A DNA stretch of 6,395 nt from assembly GCA_002502215.1 (NCBI GenBank), contig DAPT01000045.1, positions 5,506 through 11,900 on the forward strand. The letters are read 5' to 3'. Origin of the DNA: Euryarchaeota archaeon UBA124. Its GTDB lineage: Archaea; Thermoplasmatota; Poseidoniia; Poseidoniales; Poseidoniaceae. Made by a program: the position numbers and the translations under genes. How positions within the stretch are numbered: position 1 is the first letter of the stretch; each line of letters starts with the position of its first letter. Shown here piece by piece: positions 1 through 4,723 of this stretch. The notes under the pieces are model-generated. The model was given only the letters and a program-made list of their open reading frames with translations, searched no databases and was not told the DNA's origin.

Positions 1-1073
1 GCAACTGGATGAATAGCGTACTTCACCTCAGTATCGTATTTCTCAGCAATTAGGTCAGCGAATTCCTTGACTTGATGTTGGCATTGTGAAACAGCCATTC
101 CGTAACCTGGAACGATGATGACCTTCTGAGCGCCGTCAATCATCATGGCAACTTCATCAGGATCTGAACCGATCTTGGTTCGTGTGAGCGATTCTTTCTC
201 CCCAGAACCTCCAAACGACTTGAACAAAACATCTGGTAAGGTTCTGTTCATCGCTTTGCACATGATGAATGTAAGGATGAGGCCGGATGCTCCGACCAAT
301 GATCCTGCCACGATGAGCACTGAATTTCCGATAATAAATCCTGTAAATGCTGCTGCAATGCCCGATAACGAATTGAGCAGAGAAACGACGACAGGCATGT
401 CAGCACCACCGATTGGTAGGACCAAAACAATACCAAGAATCGAGGAAATCGCGATAATTCCCCAGAGGTAATTTTGATCCGTTGGGGCATCGATGCTCAA
501 GTAAATTAAGACAGCGACTCCAATGACCATCAGGACCTTGAGTGGATTAAGCCAAACAGGACCCCATGTTGGTGTTTTGATCCATTTTCCGAAAACACTG
601 ACACCTCCCTTGAGTTTGAACATAGCGAGAATGGACCCTGTCAGAGTCATCCAACCAACGAGAGCAGAAAGTCCAGCAGCGATCATGATGACTGTAAGTT
701 CCAGCTGTTCAATTGCGCCTGAATCCGAGGTCCCTTCGATGAATCTCCAAATTTCAGAAAGTGCGACAAGTGCCGATGCAGCACCGCCAAATCCGTTGAA
801 CAATGCTACAAGTTCTGGCATACCGGTCATTTCAACTCGTATTGCCATCCACAAACCGATCAAAGATCCGATAACGAGACCAGAGCCAATCAAGACCCAT
901 TCGATTCCATCTCCAAGTCCCATTTGCAGTATGGTCGTTACAACTGCGACAAGCATACCTAAAGCACCGATTTGATTGCCAAAAGGAGCGGTACGCGGAT
1001 GTCCAAGTTTCTTCAATCCGAAGATGAACAATGCTGCAGAGAGAAGGTAACCCAACGAAATCCATTCTTCCAC
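1..1073 (-). CDS. pntB: NAD(P)+ transhydrogenase subunit beta (PntB), 3' end cut by window edge
   Basis: Beta chain of the proton-translocating transhydrogenase, an inner-membrane enzyme that uses the proton gradient to drive hydride transfer from NADH to NADP+. I translated 357 residues from a GTG start at 1073. The membrane part (about residues 5-275) contains family signatures: MPELVALFNGFGG (85-97), GGADMPVVVSLLNS (222-235) and the MCKAMNR motif (271-277). A linker then leads to the NADP(H)-binding domain III, of which VPGYGMAV (321-328) and the start of IHPVA (354 on) are visible. The E. coli protein is about 460 residues, so roughly the last 100, with most of domain III, lie beyond the left edge. 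GTG at 1073 is chosen because GGAGGTG sits 6 nt upstream and the preceding stop is 1 nt away; a later ATG at 1065 is in another frame. It is the last visible gene of the pntAA-pntAB-pntB operon. Position 93 is Asn where E. coli has the functional His91. Confidence 0.96.
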   Translation of the reverse strand, partial: MEEWISLGYLLSAALFIFGLKKLGHPRTAPFGNQIGALGMLVAVVTTILQMGLGDGIEWVLIGSGLVIGSLIGLWMAIRVEMTGMPELVALFNGFGGAASALVALSEIWRFIEGTSDSGAIEQLELTVIMIAAGLSALVGWMTLTGSILAMFKLKGGVSVFGKWIKTPTWGPVWLNPLKVLMVIGVAVLIYLSIDAPTDQNYLWGIIAISSILGIVLVLPIGGADMPVVVSLLNSLSGIAAAFTGFIIGNSVLIVAGSLVGASGLILTFIMCKAMNRTLPDVLFKSFGGSGEKESLTRTKIGSDPDEVAMMIDGAQKVIIVPGYGMAVSQCQHQVKEFADLIAEKYDTEVKYAIHPV

Positions 1074-1074
1074 G

Positions 1075-1386
1075 TCAGGCACCTCCGCGTTTCTTACCTG
1101 CAATCATGTTCAGCATTCGATTTGTAACTGTAAACCCACCAACAACGTTGATCATTGCAAGGACGACGGCAATGAATGCAAGGATGCCTGAAACAGCTGT
1201 GGCGCCGCCGTCGTATGCAACATTAGCACCAAGCAAAGCCCCGATAATTGAAATTCCAGATATTGCATTCGCACCGCTCATCAATGGCGTATGCAATGTT
1301 GCAGGAACCTTCGTAATCAACTCAAAACCAAGGAAGATAGCGAGTACAAAAAGCGTAATGTTTCCAATTAAAAATTCTGGCGTCAT
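1075..1386 (-). CDS. pntAB: NAD(P)+ transhydrogenase subunit alpha part 2 (PntAB), membrane subunit
   Basis: Small membrane chain of the three-subunit transhydrogenase, equivalent to the C-terminal membrane segment of the fused PntA of E. coli. Its 103 residues form three hydrophobic helices (about 8-25, 43-57 and 65-86). The family signature ATLHTPLMSGANAISG (29-44) is present, followed by the INVVGGFTVTNRML segment (79-92) and a basic tail, KKRGG. The ATG at 1386 overlaps the pntAA stop as ATGA, and GGAGGTG lies 7 nt upstream, so the start is secure and translation is coupled. Length and motifs match the split PntAB of alphaproteobacteria and cyanobacteria. With PntB it forms the proton channel. 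Confidence 0.97.
   Translation of the reverse strand: MTPEFLIGNITLFVLAIFLGFELITKVPATLHTPLMSGANAISGISIIGALLGANVAYDGGATAVSGILAFIAVVLAMINVVGGFTVTNRMLNMIAGKKRGGA
1080..1086 (-). promoter_or_regulatory. Shine-Dalgarno site of pntB
   Basis: GGAGGTG on the minus strand lies inside the last codons of pntAB, 6 nt before the GTG at 1073. It fixes the unusual GTG start of pntB and implies that pntB is translated by ribosomes reinitiating after pntAB. Confidence 0.75.
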
Positions 1387-2546
1387 TCTAATGCACCTCC
1401 GAGTCGTGTTTGCTTTGGATGCATCTCCCCATTTTTGCAGATGAGGACACCCCCCATTCCATTAACATAGAAGTCACTACCTTCTGGAGCCCCTACGAGA
1501 ATATCATCATCTTCTGAAATGACAATTTCTCCTTCTTGCACCAATGAAGTAATGAAAGTGGTTAGATTGTTGGAATAGAGCATACTAGCAGTGGTTGCGA
1601 TCGTTCCTGGTAGGTTTGATGTACCTACGACAATGACTCCATTGTCTGTTGTAATTACTTCGCCAGCAACAGTATCCTCGCAGTTCCCTCCAACATCTGC
1701 ATTCATATCGACAACAACTGCCCCAGATTTGAATTCCTTCACGGCGCTTGAGGGAACCGTGATAGGGGCAGGTCGACCAAAGATTCGAGCTGTGGTTACG
1801 ACGATGTCAGCATCAGAGGCTACGCCACACACTGTATCGTTGACTTTCTGAATGAATTCAGGTGTTAACGGCTTGGCATATCCCGCCTCGTCTTCAAAGT
1901 CATCCATACCGTCGACTTCAATGAATCGACCACCAACCGATTCAATCTGTTCAGCTGCTGATTTACGGACGTCGGATGCATAAACGACTGCGCCGAGACG
2001 CTTCGCAGTGGCGATGGCTTGCAGTCCTGCGACTCCAGAGCCCATAATCACCACTTTTGCAGGTCGAACTGTACCAGCTGACGTTGTCATCATGGGAATT
2101 CCCTTGGGAACATGTGCAGCTCCAAGCAGCACCGCCTTGTACCCTGCAAGGTTGTCTTGACTCGAATTAACATCCATGGATTGTGCCCGACTCAATCGAC
2201 GAGGAATCATGTCCATGGATAGTAATGTGATGTTTGCTGCAAGGCAGTCCTTGACGTATTGTGGATTGCGAAATGGATCAGATACACAAGCAAGATTCGT
2301 GCCTTCTTTGATGTCTTGAACCCCCGGAAATCGGATGGTGATAATGTTGTCACAAGCCAGAGCATCAACACGGGTACCAACCGTAGCTCCTGCTGCTTCG
2401 TAATCGGAGTCGTGGTAATTTGCTGCGGTTCCTGCACCGGCCTCAACAACAACCTCAAATCCAGCTTTTAGCAACTTTTTGAGGCTGGTAGGAACGATCG
2501 CAACACGCGTCTCTCCTTTTGGTTCTTTGAGCACACCTAACTTCAT
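1383..2546 (-). CDS. pntAA: NAD(P)+ transhydrogenase subunit alpha part 1 (PntAA), NAD(H)-binding subunit
   Basis: Soluble NAD(H)-binding domain I of the proton-translocating transhydrogenase, related to alanine dehydrogenase. With the ATG at 2546 it has 387 residues, normal for the split form. The N-terminus MKLGVLKEPKGETRVAIVP is a typical family opening. The signature SRAQSMDVNSSQDNLAGYKA (119-138) precedes a Rossmann dinucleotide motif, G169-S-G171-V-A-G174, with D192 (SDVR) in the position that contacts the NAD ribose. GRPAP (257-261) and VDMNADVGGNCE (279-290) are further conserved blocks. No membrane helices follow, because they are encoded by the next gene. An in-frame GTG at 2594 would add 16 residues (VLKNLLTVGK...) that do not look like the family; GGTG 5 nt before the ATG at 2546 favours the shorter form. 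It is the first gene of the operon and divergent from mdh. Confidence 0.97.
   Translation of the reverse strand: MKLGVLKEPKGETRVAIVPTSLKKLLKAGFEVVVEAGAGTAANYHDSDYEAAGATVGTRVDALACDNIITIRFPGVQDIKEGTNLACVSDPFRNPQYVKDCLAANITLLSMDMIPRRLSRAQSMDVNSSQDNLAGYKAVLLGAAHVPKGIPMMTTSAGTVRPAKVVIMGSGVAGLQAIATAKRLGAVVYASDVRKSAAEQIESVGGRFIEVDGMDDFEDEAGYAKPLTPEFIQKVNDTVCGVASDADIVVTTARIFGRPAPITVPSSAVKEFKSGAVVVDMNADVGGNCEDTVAGEVITTDNGVIVVGTSNLPGTIATTASMLYSNNLTTFITSLVQEGEIVISEDDDILVGAPEGSDFYVNGMGGVLICKNGEMHPKQTRLGGALE
1394..1400 (-). promoter_or_regulatory. Shine-Dalgarno site of pntAB
   Basis: GGAGGTG on the minus strand is embedded in the final Gly-Gly-Ala codons of pntAA, 7 nt before the pntAB ATG. It is a near-perfect match to the 16S rRNA tail, which supports coupled translation across the ATGA overlap. 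Confidence 0.75.
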
Positions 2547-2675
2547 CTGAACACCGTTGTTTTTTCCGACTGTTAGGAGGTTCTTCAATACCACCCTTGG
2601 ACCATATGGAACAGGACATCAACATACCATCTTGATTAAAAGCATCCGACCTTGACAGACAACTGGTGAGAAATC
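2547..2675. promoter_or_regulatory. Divergent intergenic region between pntAA and mdh (putative promoters)
   Basis: This 129-nt gap separates two divergent transcription units and is the only intergenic stretch in the window long enough for two promoters. The most AT-rich patch is GATTAAAAGC at 2634-2643, which reads as a TATA-like GCTTTTAATC on the other strand. Archaeal spacing from it would place an mdh transcript start near 2664, about 12 nt before the ATG. An 8-bp palindrome, CCATATGG, lies at 2602-2609. Neither element is strong enough to be called with certainty, and no good bacterial -35/-10 pair was found. Confidence 0.4.
2665..2670 (+). promoter_or_regulatory. Shine-Dalgarno site of mdh
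   Basis: GGTGAG, complementary to the 16S rRNA 3' tail, lies 5 nt before the ATG at 2676 and supports that start. Confidence 0.65.
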
Positions 2676-3617
2676 ATGACCAGAGGGAGTAGAAAGATTG
2701 CTGTAATCGGGGCAGGGAACGTTGGTGCAACATGTGCATTTGTATTAGCGAATATGAAAATTGCAGATATTGTATTGTTGGATATTTACGAGGGTTTTGC
2801 CAAAGGAAAGGCGCTCGATATGAGCCAAAATGCCAACGTCCTGAATTACGATGGCAAGATTACAGGAACGTCTTCGTATGAAGACATCGCTGGTGCGGAT
2901 GTTGTTGTTGTTACAAGCGGATTTCCCCGACAACCGGGCATGACTCGAGAAGATTTAATCGGTAAGAATGCAGAAATTGTGGCCCAAGTGGGCACTGGAA
3001 TTCGAGAACATGCTCCAGATTCTGTGGTAATTGTTGTTACGAATCCTCTTGATTTGATGACGTACCACATGCAAAAAGATACTAGATTTCCAGCCAACAG
3101 AGTCATTGGTCAAGCGGGCGTCTTGGACAGCGCGCGAATGGCACACTTCATTGCTCTTGAATTGGATTGTGCCGAAGAAGACGTGAGTCCAATGGTTCTC
3201 GGTGGTCACGGTGACACAATGGTTCCTTTGCCAAGGTACACAACCGTGGGAGGAATCCCCATCACTCAACTCATGAGCCAAGACCGCATTGAGGCTATTT
3301 CAGCGAGAACTGCAAGTGGTGGTGGTGAGATTGTCAAATTACTTGAACGTGGATCCGCGTTTTACGCACCCGGCTCAGCAGCAGCTGTCATGGCGGAATC
3401 GGTTCTGAACAATCGTCGCCGTCTCCTGCCTGCATCTTGCTTACTCACCGGTCAATACGGTCTCGATGATGTCTACATTGGTGTTCCTTGCATCATCGGC
3501 GCCAACGGTGTTGAGAATATATTCGAACTGGAGCTAACCAATGATGAACTCGATTCCTTGCAAACATCAGGTAATTTTTACAAATCGCAACTGGCAGATG
3601 TTTTGAATTACGATTGA
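2676..3617 (+). CDS. mdh: Malate dehydrogenase, LDH-like (MDH type 3)
   Basis: Catalyses the reversible NAD-dependent oxidation of malate to oxaloacetate in the TCA cycle; cytoplasmic. The 313 residues are full length for the LDH-like MDH group. The Rossmann motif G12-A-G14-N-V-G17 is followed by D36 at the end of strand 2, which favours NAD over NADP. The mobile substrate loop GFPRQPGMTRED (82-93) carries Arg85 and Arg91, a pattern of malate rather than lactate dehydrogenases. N123 (TNPLD), D151 and R154 (LDSAR) and catalytic H178 (GGHGDTM) are all present, giving a complete active site. The start is supported by GGTGAG 5 nt upstream and by the glycine-rich motif beginning 11 residues in. 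It is divergent from the pnt operon, so its NADH product is a direct substrate for the neighbouring enzyme. It converges on the YgfZ-like gene with only 12 nt between the stops. Confidence 0.97.
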   Translation: MTRGSRKIAVIGAGNVGATCAFVLANMKIADIVLLDIYEGFAKGKALDMSQNANVLNYDGKITGTSSYEDIAGADVVVVTSGFPRQPGMTREDLIGKNAEIVAQVGTGIREHAPDSVVIVVTNPLDLMTYHMQKDTRFPANRVIGQAGVLDSARMAHFIALELDCAEEDVSPMVLGGHGDTMVPLPRYTTVGGIPITQLMSQDRIEAISARTASGGGEIVKLLERGSAFYAPGSAAAVMAESVLNNRRRLLPASCLLTGQYGLDDVYIGVPCIIGANGVENIFELELTNDELDSLQTSGNFYKSQLADVLNYD

Positions 3618-3625
3618 AAATAAAT
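3608..3625 (-). terminator. Possible T-rich terminator after the ygfZ-like gene
   Basis: Just past the ygfZ-like TGA (3632-3630), the minus strand reads CGTATTTATTTTCAATC, a T-rich run inside the end of mdh. Such tracts can end transcription in archaea, but no stem-loop accompanies it and the mdh side has no comparable tract. It is weak evidence only. Confidence 0.22.
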
Positions 3626-3629
3626 ACGT

Positions 3630-4292
3630 TCATTGTTTAGGTTTTGGACGACGTATTGCAAGTGCAAACTCAGTACCAATGCTGAGTGCATCATCTGAAT
3701 CAATTGGAACTTGCACAAGTTGTTTACCCATTTTCCCTCGACTCCGCATCCTTGTGAGGACTTCTTGACCGATGTAGCAGCCTTTTGCTTCATGAACTAG
3801 ATGAGCAAGTCCGCAATTAAACGGGTGAACATTTGGTGTAATTTCATGTCCCTGATAGGGGATGGCATTTTTTGTACGATAATCGACGAACTCGTTTTCC
3901 GTCATGGTTTCGACAAGTGGCGATTTAATTGAAGTTACAACAATCCATCCAAGAAACGACTTACTAATCGTCAAGCCATCGGCTTGGTCGACGGGATCAG
4001 TGCTGAGATAGACGTTGTTGATTGCCGAAATATCACGAAGTGTAACGTCTTGCTGCAGAATGCGTGGTTGGAGATGGTTCAGAACGTTGGTTTTGTATGG
4101 CCCATAACCGACAATCGCTATGTTTTCTCCGACCTCAATCACGTCAACAACATCGACAATTTTGGCAGAGGTTGTCGTCAGAACCGTGCTGCATGATTGT
4201 TCGACCTTGTTGGTTGATAGACCATCAAGGAACGTGTAGCGGTCGTTTCCGGAAAGGAAAAGGACGTATGCATCAAGTTCAATGATGCCCAT
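3630..4292 (-). CDS. ygfZ: YgfZ/GcvT-like folate-binding protein (Fe-S cluster maintenance), C-terminally short
   Basis: Member of the YgfZ branch of the aminomethyltransferase (GcvT) fold. In E. coli, YgfZ with folate supports Fe-S enzymes such as MiaB; the reaction is not established. The 220-residue product has the N-terminal FLDGLSTNKVEQ block (21-32), resembling the family's FLQGLxTND. It also has the YgfZ hallmark KGCYIGQEVLTRMRSRG (170-186) with the conserved cysteine C172. These point to YgfZ rather than glycine-cleavage T protein. Only 48 residues follow C172, against about 100 in E. coli YgfZ (about 326 residues in total), so the C-terminal beta-barrel appears reduced. The protein ends in a basic RRPKPKQ tail. 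The start at 4292 is supported by TGAGG, 7 nt upstream, which contains the stop of the preceding Fe-S carrier gene. This 9-nt gap implies coupled expression. The gene symbol indicates family membership, not proven orthology. Confidence 0.88.
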   Translation of the reverse strand: MGIIELDAYVLFLSGNDRYTFLDGLSTNKVEQSCSTVLTTTSAKIVDVVDVIEVGENIAIVGYGPYKTNVLNHLQPRILQQDVTLRDISAINNVYLSTDPVDQADGLTISKSFLGWIVVTSIKSPLVETMTENEFVDYRTKNAIPYQGHEITPNVHPFNCGLAHLVHEAKGCYIGQEVLTRMRSRGKMGKQLVQVPIDSDDALSIGTEFALAIRRPKPKQ

Positions 4293-4299
4293 GTTCGTG

Positions 4300-4304
4300 C
4301 CTCA
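4300..4304 (-). promoter_or_regulatory. Shine-Dalgarno site of ygfZ overlapping the erpA stop
   Basis: TGAGG on the minus strand combines the TGA stop of the Fe-S carrier gene with a GAGG ribosome site 7 nt before the ygfZ-like ATG. This arrangement favours termination-reinitiation coupling. Confidence 0.55.
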
Positions 4305-4682
4305 GGCAAACGATTCGCCGCATCCACATGAACTCGAAGCATTTGGGTTGTTTATTCGAAAACCGCCACCCATGAGCCGGTCGACGTAATCAACTTCTAT
4401 TCCATTGAGCAAATGCGACGATGCTTTTGGCACGAGGACTCGGAATCCCGATATTTCTAATTCTTGGCAGTCAATGTCTGTGTTTTCAACGATTTGAAGA
4501 TCGTACATGTAGCCTGAGCAGCCACCCGACAGGACACCAACCAACAAGGCGTGACTTCGATCGCCACCGAAAGCATCGGTTAGCATATCGATGGCCTTTT
4601 CGGTCATGGTAAGTGAGACGTTCACAATCTCCGGTTGGATGATTTCAACAGCCGGGGCAGTTTCGCAAGTTCCGCAGTCCAT
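4302..4682 (-). CDS. erpA: A-type Fe-S cluster carrier (ErpA/IscA/HesB family) with CxxC N-terminal extension
   Basis: Small cytoplasmic protein that carries Fe-S clusters from a scaffold to target apo-enzymes. With the ATG at 4682 it has 126 residues. The three ligand cysteines are C55 (SGGCSGY), C119 and C121 (SCGCGESF); the spacing of 64 and 2 equals that of E. coli IscA (C35, C99, C101). The FRINNPNA block before the CGC fits ErpA/HesB proteins. The start is chosen because GGTGGAG lies 5 nt upstream; the longer in-frame opening at 4727 uses TTG, abuts the upstream stop and has no such site. An extra N-terminus of about 20 residues begins MDCGTC, giving a CxxC pair (C3, C6) not usual in the family. 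It sits 41 nt after the TPR gene and 9 nt before the YgfZ-like gene, which also acts in Fe-S metabolism. No isc or suf genes are visible, so ErpA versus IscA/SufA is not resolved. Confidence 0.93.
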   Translation of the reverse strand: MDCGTCETAPAVEIIQPEIVNVSLTMTEKAIDMLTDAFGGDRSHALLVGVLSGGCSGYMYDLQIVENTDIDCQELEISGFRVLVPKASSHLLNGIEVDYVDRLMGGGFRINNPNASSSCGCGESFA

Positions 4683-4687
4683 GGTTA

Positions 4688-4694
4688 CTCCACC
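4688..4694 (-). promoter_or_regulatory. Shine-Dalgarno site deciding the erpA start
   Basis: GGTGGAG on the minus strand lies 5 nt before the ATG at 4682, in the 41-nt gap after the TPR gene. It decides in favour of the MDCGTC start over the TTG at 4727. Confidence 0.7.
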
Positions 4695-4723
4695 AACTCG
4701 CCCATTATGAATCTGACTTATAT

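Noticed and set aside
523..975. Plus-strand open frame of 150 residues opposite pntB, with a similar one at 145-471
   Set aside because: They are antisense to a clearly conserved PntB frame, rich in Pro/Ser/Thr as expected from a shadow of a membrane protein, and show no family motif.
832..1065. Minus-strand ATG frame beginning at 1065, near the pntB start
   Set aside because: It is out of frame with the conserved PntB sequence, which opens at the GTG at 1073.
2547..2594. GTG at 2594 as the start of pntAA
   Set aside because: The 16 extra residues do not resemble the family, whose proteins open with a sequence like MKLGVLKE. GGTG lies 5 nt before the ATG at 2546. Not fully excluded, because the TATA-like patch would suit a start at 2594.
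2652..2657. TTGACA as a bacterial -35 box for mdh
   Set aside because: A -10 element at normal spacing would fall on the mdh start codon and no TATAAT-like sequence is there.
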